A DNA stretch of 64,000 nt from Pelagihabitans sp963760375 (GTDB taxonomy: Bacteria; Bacteroidota; Bacteroidia; Flavobacteriales; Flavobacteriaceae), in contig CAVXCS010000005.1 in the NCBI GenBank assembly GCA_963760375.1, positions 1,488,001 to 1,552,000 on the forward strand, given 5' to 3'. The notes under the pieces were generated by a model, which worked only from the letters and a program-made list of their open reading frames with translations, searched no databases and was not told the DNA's origin. The translations under genes were made by a program, and so were the position numbers. This document shows, piece by piece, positions 46,787 to 55,821 of this stretch (position 1 is its first letter; every line of letters begins with the position of its first letter).

Positions 46787-48439
46787 ATGGCACAACAATT
46801 CATACAGATACATCCAAACGACAACGTTTTGGCCGCTTTACAGGACCTTTCCGAAGGAACGTCCATTCACCATAATGGTACCATTTTCAATTTGGTGGGC
46901 CATACCCGAGCCAAGCATAAATTCACGACCGTGGAGCTGGCCCCCGGCGACGAGGTCGTAATGTACGGTACCCTTGTGGGCAAAGCCACACGGCACATCC
47001 GACAAGGAGAAACGATCACTACCGAAAATGTGGTCCACGCTGCATCAGAATACACCGTGGGCAAGGAAAAGATATCGTGGAAGGCACCCGATATCGACAA
47101 ATGGAAAAACAGCACCTTCAATGGATACCACCGTGCCGATGGCAGTGTGGGAACGGCTAACTATTGGCTGGTGATTCCCATGGTATTTTGCGAAAACCGG
47201 AATGTTGAAGTATTGAAGGCTGCACTGCTCAAGGCCTTGGGCTATCAATCGAACAGTGATTATGTAGTTGATACGGAGACTCTGGTGCGACAATACAAAA
47301 ATGGCGCAACGGTCGAGGAACTCCTCGGTACCACTTTGATCCGTACCCCTGAAGAAATCAAACAGAACAGGACTTTTCCAAATGTCGATGGCATCAAGTT
47401 CCTGACCCATGAAGGCGGTTGCGGTGGCTTTCGGCTCGATTCTGAATCGCTATGCAGCCTGCTGGCGGGGTACATTACCAATCCGAACGTGGCAGGGGCG
47501 ACGATATTGAGCCTTGGGTGCCAGAACGCGGAAGTAAAAAATGTGGAGGAAGGCATCAAAAAAAGAGACCCCAACTTTTCGAAACCGCTTTTCATCCTTG
47601 AACAACAAAAAAGTGCAAGCGAGCGCCATTTCATAGAAGAAGCCGTTAAAAAAACATTTTTGGGTTTGATAGAGGCGAACAAAACGAAACGAAGCCCGGC
47701 CCCCTTGAACCAATTGGTCCTAGGGCTTGAATGTGGTGGTTCCGATGGTTTTTCCGGTATTTCGGCAAACCCGGCATTGGGTTATGCCTCCGATCTGTTG
47801 GTGGGATTGGGCGCAACCACCATGTTATCCGAGTTTCCCGAACTCAATGGGGTGGAACAGGAATTGATCAATCGTTGTGCCTCGGAACCCATCGCCCAAA
47901 AATTCGCCCATCTGATGGATACCTATTCTGCCACTGCCGTGGCCCTGGGCTCGGCCTTTGCGAATAATCCCTCCCCTGGGAACATCAAAGACGGACTGAT
48001 CACGGACGCCATGAAATCGGCAGGCGCGGCCAAGAAGGGCGGAACCTCACCGATTACGGAAGTATTGGATTATACCGAAAAAACCACCAAAAAAGGGTTG
48101 AACCTATTGTGTACCCCGGGAAACGATGTCGAGAGTACTACAGGCCTGGCAGGTTCGGGCTGCAACATTATTGCTTTTACCACAGGACTTGGAACCCCTA
48201 CGGGAAATCCAGTGGCACCGGTCATCAAAATTTCAAGCAATAATGTCCTGAGCGAACGTATGAAAGACATTATCGATTTCAATACGGGATCAATCATCAC
48301 GGGAGAGGAAAGTATTGAAACCATGGGCGCAGCGCTTCTGGATTATATCATTGAGGTGGCCAGCGGGAAAAAGGTCCCGGCAGCAGTGCGTTTGGGCCAA
48401 GACGATTTCATCCCATGGAAAAGGGGCATTTCTTTGTAA
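46787..48439 (+). CDS. uxaA: Altronate dehydratase family protein
   Basis: A 550-residue UxaA-type dehydratase. The N-terminal SAF domain covers about residues 8-95, and the large C-terminal region holds THEGGCGG, GLECGGSDGFSG and the AGSGCNIIAFTTG block with conserved cysteines for the metal site. It converts D-altronate to 2-keto-3-deoxy-D-gluconate. Length agrees with Bacteroidota homologues. A related pair of UxaA-like proteins serves L-fuconate in the Campylobacter fucose locus, so L-fuconate is an alternative; the neighbouring UxaB gene favours altronate. It lies 34 bases after the dehydrogenase and 3 bases before uxaB. Confidence 0.9.
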   Translation: MAQQFIQIHPNDNVLAALQDLSEGTSIHHNGTIFNLVGHTRAKHKFTTVELAPGDEVVMYGTLVGKATRHIRQGETITTENVVHAASEYTVGKEKISWKAPDIDKWKNSTFNGYHRADGSVGTANYWLVIPMVFCENRNVEVLKAALLKALGYQSNSDYVVDTETLVRQYKNGATVEELLGTTLIRTPEEIKQNRTFPNVDGIKFLTHEGGCGGFRLDSESLCSLLAGYITNPNVAGATILSLGCQNAEVKNVEEGIKKRDPNFSKPLFILEQQKSASERHFIEEAVKKTFLGLIEANKTKRSPAPLNQLVLGLECGGSDGFSGISANPALGYASDLLVGLGATTMLSEFPELNGVEQELINRCASEPIAQKFAHLMDTYSATAVALGSAFANNPSPGNIKDGLITDAMKSAGAAKKGGTSPITEVLDYTEKTTKKGLNLLCTPGNDVESTTGLAGSGCNIIAFTTGLGTPTGNPVAPVIKISSNNVLSERMKDIIDFNTGSIITGEESIETMGAALLDYIIEVASGKKVPAAVRLGQDDFIPWKRGISL

Positions 48440-48442
48440 AAA

Positions 48443-49921
48443 ATGGTACGACTCAATCGAAAAACCATAGCTATACCAGCAGTACTACCCATAAGGGTAA
48501 TGCAATTCGGGGGCGGAAATTTTATCCGGTGTTTTGTCGATTGGATGATACAAATTTTGAACGAGGAAGCTGATTTTAATGCTGGCGTTATCGTAATTAA
48601 GCCTACTTCAAAGGGTGATTACCAAATGCTGAAATCCCAAGACGGGCTCTTCACGGTGGTCTTGAACAGCAACGATAATGGGGCCTTGGTCACCAAAACC
48701 AAATTGGTGAGCTGCGTTCAACAGCTGTTGAATCCCTATACCGAGTGGAAAGCTTATCTCGATTTGGCCAAAAATCCCGACATCCAATTTATTGTCTCCA
48801 ATACCACGGAAGCGGGCATCAAATTCAGTCCTGATGATCATTTTGTTGATGCCCCACCAAAGGAATTCCCCGCCAAATTAACGGTTTGGCTATACCATCG
48901 TTTCCAACACTTTGGCAACGACTTCGACAAGGGATGTGTGATGATGCCATGTGAGCTCATAGAAGATAACGGCAACACCTTGAAGACCGCTATCCTGAAC
49001 TATTCCAAAGCCTGGCGATTGGGTGACGATTTCATGTCATGGGTCAACAACGCCAATCACTTTTGCAATACCCTGGTCGATCGCATTGTTTCCGGGTATC
49101 CCGCGGCCATAGCCCAACAACTGCAAAATCAACTGGGCTACAGGGATGAATTGATGGTGGTGGGGGAACAATACCATAGTTGGGTCATTGAAGCACCGAA
49201 TTCGGTGGAGCGTTTGATACCGTTTCAAAATACCGGATTGAAGGTCACATTTGTGGACGATATTGTCCCTTTTCGGGAAATGAAAGTGCGACTATTAAAC
49301 GGGGCACATACCGCCATGGTTCCCGTTGCCTACCTCTCGGGCATGGCGTTCGTCAATGAAACCATGGAACACCCAATTTTGTCAGGTTTTATTGAAAGTT
49401 GCCTAAAAGATGAGGTCAATCCCACCCTTCCCTACCCGGAAAATCGCAAGCAAGCCTATATCAATGATGTCCTTGATCGGTTTCGGAATCCTGCTTTAAA
49501 ACATCGATTGATCGATATTTCCTTGAACGGTACCTCCAAATTCGTGACTCGATTATTACCTACGCTAAAGGATTTTTACAGTCGGGAAGGCCTACTACCG
49601 AAAAACATCGTGTTTGCGTTTGCTGCCCTAATACAATTTTATGAAGGCGAATTCAATGGCGAAAAAATAGATCTAAAAGACGATGCCCTGACATTGAATT
49701 TTTTTAAAGGGAATTGGATTAAAATGAACAGCGGATCGCTATCTTTAGACCAAATGGTGCTCAATATTTTGGGCAATGTATCCATTTGGGAATCGGATTT
49801 GACCCAATTCCAAGGTCTTGCCAACGCGGTCAGTGCCCATTTGACCGCCATGAAAAAATACGGTATGCTCGAAGCCTTATCCCTCTTGAACGAAAATAAA
49901 AAACCAGCAAACAATACTTGA
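48443..49921 (+). CDS. uxaB: Tagaturonate reductase
   Basis: A 492-residue polyol/mannitol dehydrogenase-family enzyme. The N-terminal nucleotide-binding motif is VMQFGGGNFIRCFVDWM, with NTTEAGIKF in the middle and the catalytic-region KVRLLNGAHTAMVPVAYL. UxaB reduces D-tagaturonate to D-altronate with NADH. Placed 3 bases after uxaA and 3 before the lactonase, it is part of a tightly packed operon, and its product is the UxaA substrate. Confidence 0.9.
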   Translation: MVRLNRKTIAIPAVLPIRVMQFGGGNFIRCFVDWMIQILNEEADFNAGVIVIKPTSKGDYQMLKSQDGLFTVVLNSNDNGALVTKTKLVSCVQQLLNPYTEWKAYLDLAKNPDIQFIVSNTTEAGIKFSPDDHFVDAPPKEFPAKLTVWLYHRFQHFGNDFDKGCVMMPCELIEDNGNTLKTAILNYSKAWRLGDDFMSWVNNANHFCNTLVDRIVSGYPAAIAQQLQNQLGYRDELMVVGEQYHSWVIEAPNSVERLIPFQNTGLKVTFVDDIVPFREMKVRLLNGAHTAMVPVAYLSGMAFVNETMEHPILSGFIESCLKDEVNPTLPYPENRKQAYINDVLDRFRNPALKHRLIDISLNGTSKFVTRLLPTLKDFYSREGLLPKNIVFAFAALIQFYEGEFNGEKIDLKDDALTLNFFKGNWIKMNSGSLSLDQMVLNILGNVSIWESDLTQFQGLANAVSAHLTAMKKYGMLEALSLLNENKKPANNT

Positions 49922-49924
49922 GCC

Positions 49925-50758
49925 ATGGTGATAGACGCACACCAACACTTTTGGAACTATGATCCCCAACGACATTCTTGGATATCGGATGATATGTCGG
50001 CCATAAGAAGGAGTTTCACGCCTATCGATCTCATGGAGGTCTATGCCCGAAACGAAATCGATGGTTGCGTAGCAGTGCAGGTAGACCAGACCCTGGGAGA
50101 AACCGATTTTCTTTTGGAATTGGCTGGGGAATACCAATTCATCAAGGGAGTTGTCGGTTGGGTCGATTTAAGGTCAAGTGGTATAGACGGAGTGCTCGAA
50201 AAATATACAAACCACAAAAAGTTAAAAGGGTTCAGGCACATCGTGCAAGGCGAATCCGATCCCAATTTTATGATAAGACCCTCTTTTTTAAAAGGGATCG
50301 CAGCGCTCACATCCTATGATTACGCCTATGATATTCTGGTATTTCCCCACCAATTGGGAGCAGCCCTGGAACTGGTAAAAAGATTTCCGAATCAAAAATT
50401 TGTAATAGACCACCTGGCAAAACCGTATATCAAGGATGGCTTTTTCGAAGGATGGGCCGTTTTGATGGGGGAAATCGCAAAACATGATCATGTATATTGT
50501 AAATTGTCTGGCATGATCACGGAAGCGGACCATAGATCATGGACTCCGACACAAATGCTGCCTTATATGGATTTCGCCTTGAACAGTTTTGGCGCTAATC
50601 GCTTATTGTTCGGTTCAGATTGGCCGGTTTGCCTGGTCGCGGGAAGTTATGGACAGGTAAAGTCACTGGTCACCAATTTTATCGGAACGCTCTCAAAGTC
50701 TGAACAACAGGCCATCATGGGCAATAACGCAGTTCAATTTTATAATCTAAACCCATAA
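49925..50758 (+). CDS. Amidohydrolase-2 family sugar lactonase (L-fucono/L-galactonolactonase-like)
   Basis: A 277-residue COG3618 amidohydrolase. The metal motif AHQHFW (H6, H8) is at the very N terminus, a conserved histidine occurs in VIDHLAKPY and the catalytic aspartate in LLFGSDWPV. This group includes L-fucono-1,5-lactonase and L-galactono-1,5-lactonase, and hydrolyses the lactone made by the dehydrogenase encoded next. The choice between fucose and galactose substrates cannot be made from sequence alone; the operon favours L-galactose. Confidence 0.85.
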   Translation: MVIDAHQHFWNYDPQRHSWISDDMSAIRRSFTPIDLMEVYARNEIDGCVAVQVDQTLGETDFLLELAGEYQFIKGVVGWVDLRSSGIDGVLEKYTNHKKLKGFRHIVQGESDPNFMIRPSFLKGIAALTSYDYAYDILVFPHQLGAALELVKRFPNQKFVIDHLAKPYIKDGFFEGWAVLMGEIAKHDHVYCKLSGMITEADHRSWTPTQMLPYMDFALNSFGANRLLFGSDWPVCLVAGSYGQVKSLVTNFIGTLSKSEQQAIMGNNAVQFYNLNP

Positions 50759-50761
50759 TTG

Positions 50762-51562
50762 ATGGATCTCGGTTTACAAAAAAAAGTAATCGTGGTGAGT
50801 GGCGGTGCCGGAAGGGTCGGAAGCATAGGGGAAACCCTGTTGCGCCGACTGGTAGATGAAGGCGCGATCCCCGTTATTTTAGACATAAGTGAAAGGGGCG
50901 CCCATTATGCGGAAGCAATTAGGCAAAAAGGCGGGGAGGCGCTTTTCTGCAAGACCGACCTAACGCAGCCCGAGGAGGTAGACCATGCAATAAAGACCAT
51001 TGAACGGAAATACGGGGCCATAGATGCGATCGTCAACAATGTGGGGCTGAACGACGGCGTGGGATTGGAAGCTTCCCACGAACAATTTTTGGATTCGCTC
51101 AAACTTAACTTGGTCAGTTATTTCTTAGTCGTGAAATATGCCCTGCCACTGCTGAAAAAATCAAAAGGAAATATTTTGAATATCGGGTCGAAAGTAGCGC
51201 TCACGGGGCAAGGAAAGACCTCCGGTTATGCCGCAGCCAAAGGCGGTGTGCTAGGGCTCACCAGGGAGTGGGCCGTAGACCTTTTGCCATTCGATATTCG
51301 ATGCAATGCCATCATTATAGCCGAAAGCTATACCCCTATGTACAAAGATTGGATCGATAGTATGGAGGATGGGGCGCAAAACCTAAAAGCGATCATTAAA
51401 AAAATTCCCCTGGAAAACAGAATGACCACGCCAGCAGAAATAGCCGATACCTGTTTGTTTACCATTTCTGAAAGGGCGTCCCATACCACCGGACAGTTTA
51501 TTTTTGTAGATGGCGGGTATGTACATCTCGATAGGGCCTTATTGAACGATACCAACCCATAG
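50762..51562 (+). CDS. SDR-family L-fucose / L-galactose dehydrogenase
   Basis: A 266-residue short-chain dehydrogenase. The nucleotide-binding glycines are in SGGAGRVGS, and the catalytic residues S143, Y156 and K160 are in place. Blocks VNNVGLNDGVGL, LTREWAVDLL, ERASHTTGQF and VDGGYVHLDRAL closely match, from memory, the L-fucose dehydrogenase of Burkholderia, which is known to accept L-galactose too. It would oxidise the aldose to the 1,5-lactone. The ATG at 50762 is preferred over the overlapping TTG one codon upstream. It starts 3 bases after the lactonase. Confidence 0.87.
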   Translation: MDLGLQKKVIVVSGGAGRVGSIGETLLRRLVDEGAIPVILDISERGAHYAEAIRQKGGEALFCKTDLTQPEEVDHAIKTIERKYGAIDAIVNNVGLNDGVGLEASHEQFLDSLKLNLVSYFLVVKYALPLLKKSKGNILNIGSKVALTGQGKTSGYAAAKGGVLGLTREWAVDLLPFDIRCNAIIIAESYTPMYKDWIDSMEDGAQNLKAIIKKIPLENRMTTPAEIADTCLFTISERASHTTGQFIFVDGGYVHLDRALLNDTNP

Positions 51563-51581
51563 ACCAAACCACCTACCAAAA

Positions 51582-52904
51582 ATGAAAGCCATTCAAAAAA
51601 CCCCGGTGGTCTCGAAGACCATACTCCTGCCCTTCATACTGATCACCTCCTTGTTCGCCCTCTGGGGTTTTGCGAACGATATTACCAACCCCATGGTAAA
51701 AGCGTTTCAGAAGGTATTGGAACTTTCGAACGTGAAAGCCTCCCTGGTTCAGGCTGCCTTCTATGGGGGCTATTTCACCATGGCCATCCCTGCAGCGCTG
51801 TTCGTGAACCGATATTCCTACAAAAAGGGGGTTTTGCTCGGCCTCGCCCTGTATGCCGCAGGCGCTCTTTTGTTTTATCCCGCAGCGGCCAACGAAAGTT
51901 TCGGATTTTTTCTGGCGGCCCTATATATCCTGACGTTTGGACTTGCTTTTTTGGAGACGACGGCAAACCCTTATATACTGTCGATGGGTTCGGAGGAAAC
52001 CGCGACGCAGCGCCTTAATTTTGCCCAAATGTTCAATCCGGTGGGATCTATCATGGGATTGCTGGTGGCGCAGCAGTTCGTTTTGGGCGCCTTGCAGTCA
52101 GACGATACCACCGCCGAAGGTATCCCCATTTATGATACCATTTCGGAAACGGCAAAAGCTGCGATCCGTACTTCTGACCTGTCCGTGATTCGAGATCCCT
52201 ACGTAATACTCGGGTTGTCGCTCATTTTATTTTTTGTATTGGTCAGTATCGTGAAGATGCCACAGAACAAAGATCAGGAAGCGAAAGTGAACTTCTTCGC
52301 ATCGGTGAAACGATTGTGGGCCCAACCCAAATTCGTGATGGGTGTGGTCGCCCAGATGTTTTACGTAGGGGCGCAGATCATGTGCTGGACCTACGTGTAC
52401 CAATATGCGGAAACCCTTGGCATTGACAGTCAGTCTGCCGTGTGGTATGGCTTGGCCGGCTACGTTGTATTCTTGACAGGTAGAACGGCCGGCACAGCCA
52501 TGTTGCGGCGCATCGATGCCGGTAGATTATTGATGGTCTTTTCTTTCGGAGGGATGATCACTATTTTGGGAGCCATATTTTTACCGGGGATGTTGGGTAT
52601 TTATTCCCTGATCGCCACTTCCTTTTTTATGTCGATCATGTTTCCTACCATTTACGGTATCTCCTTAAGAGGTCAGGGGGAAGATGCCAAATTTGGTGCG
52701 GCATTCTTGGTCATGGCGATCGTGGGCGGGGCGGCCATGCCCCCTTTGCAAGGCTTTATCCTAGATTTTGGAGGTACAGGCTATTCCGACGTTCAGTTTT
52801 TAGGGGTTTCTGAAATGCGTTTTTCATTTTTCCTCACCTTGATCTGTTTTTTGGTCGTTGCCTATTATGGAAAACTGGTGCTAAGGCTCAATAAAAAACA
52901 ATAA
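51582..52904 (+). CDS. fucP: FucP-type L-fucose (L-galactose):proton symporter
   Basis: A 440-residue major facilitator protein with about 12 transmembrane helices. N-terminal LFALWGFANDITNPMVKAFQ and the motif FLETTANPYILSMG are characteristic of FucP. It imports L-fucose across the inner membrane with protons; E. coli FucP also takes L-galactose and D-arabinose. As last gene of the six-gene operon it would feed the adjacent dehydrogenase. The reading frame is intact and of the usual length (E. coli FucP 438). Confidence 0.93.
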   Translation: MKAIQKTPVVSKTILLPFILITSLFALWGFANDITNPMVKAFQKVLELSNVKASLVQAAFYGGYFTMAIPAALFVNRYSYKKGVLLGLALYAAGALLFYPAAANESFGFFLAALYILTFGLAFLETTANPYILSMGSEETATQRLNFAQMFNPVGSIMGLLVAQQFVLGALQSDDTTAEGIPIYDTISETAKAAIRTSDLSVIRDPYVILGLSLILFFVLVSIVKMPQNKDQEAKVNFFASVKRLWAQPKFVMGVVAQMFYVGAQIMCWTYVYQYAETLGIDSQSAVWYGLAGYVVFLTGRTAGTAMLRRIDAGRLLMVFSFGGMITILGAIFLPGMLGIYSLIATSFFMSIMFPTIYGISLRGQGEDAKFGAAFLVMAIVGGAAMPPLQGFILDFGGTGYSDVQFLGVSEMRFSFFLTLICFLVVAYYGKLVLRLNKKQ

Positions 52905-52940
52905 CGGATACCAAGCATAAAGTATTGAAACCCTTAGGGG

Positions 52941-54269
52941 TCAATAGTTTCGATTTTCACGTTTGCGCAGCGCATTCGCCTGGGCATCTCCCTTAAAGTG
53001 TTCTTCCTTGGGATCCCATTCCAAGTTACGGCCCAATTGATAGGCAATATTGGCAATATTACAAATGGTAGCGGACCGATGCCCGGTTTCCACATCACAA
53101 ATCGGATCGGTTCCGTTTTTTATGGCATCGAGCCAATCTTGATAGTGGTTATCATTGGAATTGTATAAACGGGTATCAGAATCCTTCAAGGTCGCCGTCA
53201 GAATGTTTTCGGGGGTGGTTTCCAAATAGCTTCTGCTGATATCCATAGTGCCTTCCGTACCCATAAAGCGAACGCCCCATCCCCGATCGAAATCTTCATG
53301 AACCATTTCTATCCCATTGTCATAAAACATTCTAAGGCCACGTACCGCATTCCTGTCGGTTGGTGGAATATATCGCACCGGGCCGGAGCGGTCCATATCC
53401 AGCGCCCATTGCACAATATCGAACATATGGGCGCCCCAATCACATAGGATGCCGCCTCCCGTTTCCTTGAATTTCCTCCAGTCGGGCCAAAAATCGATAT
53501 CATTGCTCGAGGGGGCCAATCGATGGTTATAGGCCAACAGGGGTGCAGGACCGCACCAATGGTTCCAGTCGATTTCTTTGGGCAAGGCTTCTGCCTCAAG
53601 ATTATAATCGATTGCCGGATCTCCTACATTGACCAGTATCTTGGTAATTTCGCCCAAGTAGCCATTTCTGACCAATTCACAGGCCCTTCTAAAATTTTCC
53701 CAGGACCTTTGCATGCTTCCGGTTTGCAATATTTTACCGGTTCGCCGAACGGTATTCACCAAATCGACACCCTCGGCAATCCTATGCGTCAGGGGTTTCT
53801 CGAGATACACATCCTTTCCACTATTGAGCGCGTCAATCCCCATGATGGCATGCCAATGGTCTGGGGCAGCGATAACCACGGCATCTATTTCGGTATTGGC
53901 CAACATTTCCTTATAGTCACCATACAGGTTTACCCCGTTAAATGTTTCTGTCTTGCGTTTTTCGGCATACAGGCCCTGAACATGATTTTTGAACCAATCC
54001 ATTTTTGTGGTCCATACATCGCTTCCAGCCACGATCTGGGCCGCCGTACTAGAGACGAACCGATTGGCCAAGCCGCTATTCTGCCTCCCCAAACCGATAA
54101 AGCCCAGGTTGATTTTATCACTGGGGGCAATATACCCCATTCCCATGACGTGCCGGGGAATGATGCTGATGGCGCCAGCGGCAAGCGCCGATTTGGCAAT
54201 AAACGATCTTCGGGTAAGCAATGGCTTCGAATGGGACGACTTCACTGGTGGGTTCGATTGTTTTTTCAT
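52941..54269 (-). CDS. Gfo/Idh/MocA family oxidoreductase, Tat-exported
   Basis: A protein of about 442 residues with a twin-arginine signal (LTRRSFIAKSALAAGA). The Rossmann region is LGFIGLGRQNSGLANRF, the catalytic-lysine motif is LEKPLTHR, and the C-terminal part has GGGILCDWGAHMFDIVQWAL, typical of the larger Bacteroidota group. Such proteins oxidise or epimerise sugars in the periplasm with bound NAD(P). An upstream ATG (54320) would overlap the sulfatase stop by 32 bases; I use the internal ATG. It lies just downstream of the sulfatase gene on the same strand. Confidence 0.85.
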   Translation of the reverse strand: MKKQSNPPVKSSHSKPLLTRRSFIAKSALAAGAISIIPRHVMGMGYIAPSDKINLGFIGLGRQNSGLANRFVSSTAAQIVAGSDVWTTKMDWFKNHVQGLYAEKRKTETFNGVNLYGDYKEMLANTEIDAVVIAAPDHWHAIMGIDALNSGKDVYLEKPLTHRIAEGVDLVNTVRRTGKILQTGSMQRSWENFRRACELVRNGYLGEITKILVNVGDPAIDYNLEAEALPKEIDWNHWCGPAPLLAYNHRLAPSSNDIDFWPDWRKFKETGGGILCDWGAHMFDIVQWALDMDRSGPVRYIPPTDRNAVRGLRMFYDNGIEMVHEDFDRGWGVRFMGTEGTMDISRSYLETTPENILTATLKDSDTRLYNSNDNHYQDWLDAIKNGTDPICDVETGHRSATICNIANIAYQLGRNLEWDPKEEHFKGDAQANALRKRENRNY

Positions 54270-54288
54270 GTTGTTTTCTGTTAGGCCT

Positions 54289-55788
54289 TCATTTAATTGG
54301 ACGGATGCTTGCGATGTCAACGGTATCTTTGAATTGTTGCTGTAACTTCAATAAATCTTTGAACAGGGAATCGACCTTCATGTGGTAGGCCGAACGGGAA
54401 GCCAAATCATTTTGCTCTTCCGGGTCCTTTTTTAGATCAAATAGCAATAATTTCTTCAATTTAGGATAAGCGATCAACTTGAATCCATTTTTTCGGATCA
54501 TTCTCTGGGTATCGGTATATGCGCCATATATCTCCCTGTAATGGCTTTTCGGTTGTTTTCCTTTCGCCAGATCGATCAAACTGTTGAAAAATACATAATC
54601 GGGTTTTTTTATACCTGCCAGTTCCAGACTGGTCGCCATGGCGTCTTGAAGATATATGGGTTCCTCTATTTTCTTTCCCGCGGGGATGCCAGGACCCATA
54701 ACCATGAAGGGTACCCTAATACTGTGGTCGAAGAGCGATTGTTTCCCCATCAATCCGTGACGGCCCATGGCCAGTCCGTGATCTGCGGTAAAGATCACAA
54801 AAGTGTTTTTCAATCCGTCATTGGCTTCCAATTTATTGAGAATTTCGCCGATTTGCTGGTCCATATGGCTGATCAAGGCATAATATTCCTGCGTATGTTT
54901 TTTGATGGCATATGCCGTACGCGGAAAAGGCGCCAAGGCTTCGTCCCTTAAATCCGGGCCATTTCCTATGCTATCCTTAAAAGGGTATTCCGGCAGCCAG
55001 CTTTTCGGAAGGTGTATTCGGTCCAGGGGATATTGGTCAAGATATTCCTTAGGTGCCTGTCTAGGGTCATGCGGGGCATTGAAGGCGAGGTACATAAAAA
55101 AAGGCTTTTCCTTTTCAGTTGATCGTTCAAGAAAACCAAGGGCATCTTCCTTGAGCACCTCACTCCAGTGCTTCCCCCCTTCCCAATATCCGCCCATGGA
55201 GGTGTCGGAAGCAGACCATAGGGTATCGTTTTCATCCAATGGCCGGTTATATCCCAAGGGCATGATATCTTTCATGGGGATATTTCTGGAGGAGCCTTCC
55301 ATTATTTTAATTTCCATGCCGGGAGTACGGTTCCACGCATCTCCGGGCATTCCCGGTCGAACATGGACCACATTTTGAAATATTTCCGTTGCCCTGGCAT
55401 CAAGATGCCACTTTCCGGTCATAAAGGTCTCGTATCCGGCAGATTTCATCAACTTGCCCCAACTTTTCTCGGTACCCACACCCTTGATCCATTCTTTTCG
55501 AAACTGGTTCGCCTCCCACAGACTCCTTCCCGAAATGATCATGGCCCTTGAAGCCACACAAATCGCCCCGTTCCATCCACCCATGTTGAAGGCATGTGTA
55601 AAAGTGGTACCTCCGCGTACCAATCGGTCGAGATTCGGGGTGTTGATTTCATCGTTGCCCAAGGCGCTGATGGCGGTATAGGTCATGTCATCGGCAAAAA
55701 TAAAAACGATATTGGGTTGCGTGGTTTCCCGATGCCCGTCTTTCAGCGGGAACCACAACAAAAGAAGAATGAAGATATATTTCGGCAT
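54289..55788 (-). CDS. Family S1 sulfatase, exported
   Basis: A 499-residue formylglycine sulfatase. After a short signal peptide come the metal-binding DD pair (FADDMTY, D33/D34) and the activation motif CVASR (C77-R81), where the cysteine becomes formylglycine by an FGE-type enzyme. A later GKWHLDA block and TADHGLAMGRHGLMGKQ complete the active site. It removes sulfate from carbohydrates, probably algal galactan or fucan fragments, in the periplasm. Sulfated sugar removal fits the neighbouring L-galactose-type operon, since porphyran holds L-galactose-6-sulfate; the substrate itself is not shown. Confidence 0.93.
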   Translation of the reverse strand: MPKYIFILLLLWFPLKDGHRETTQPNIVFIFADDMTYTAISALGNDEINTPNLDRLVRGGTTFTHAFNMGGWNGAICVASRAMIISGRSLWEANQFRKEWIKGVGTEKSWGKLMKSAGYETFMTGKWHLDARATEIFQNVVHVRPGMPGDAWNRTPGMEIKIMEGSSRNIPMKDIMPLGYNRPLDENDTLWSASDTSMGGYWEGGKHWSEVLKEDALGFLERSTEKEKPFFMYLAFNAPHDPRQAPKEYLDQYPLDRIHLPKSWLPEYPFKDSIGNGPDLRDEALAPFPRTAYAIKKHTQEYYALISHMDQQIGEILNKLEANDGLKNTFVIFTADHGLAMGRHGLMGKQSLFDHSIRVPFMVMGPGIPAGKKIEEPIYLQDAMATSLELAGIKKPDYVFFNSLIDLAKGKQPKSHYREIYGAYTDTQRMIRKNGFKLIAYPKLKKLLLFDLKKDPEEQNDLASRSAYHMKVDSLFKDLLKLQQQFKDTVDIASIRPIK

Positions 55789-55821
55789 TTGATATACTAT
55801 TTGGAGGGCCTCTATATTTTT

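Noticed and set aside
45739..52904. Pure L-fucose pathway of the Campylobacter type
   Set aside because: The set has UxaB and a 5-dehydrogenase-type Zn enzyme but no nearby aldolase or lactaldehyde dehydrogenase, so L-galactose fits better; L-fucose use is not excluded.
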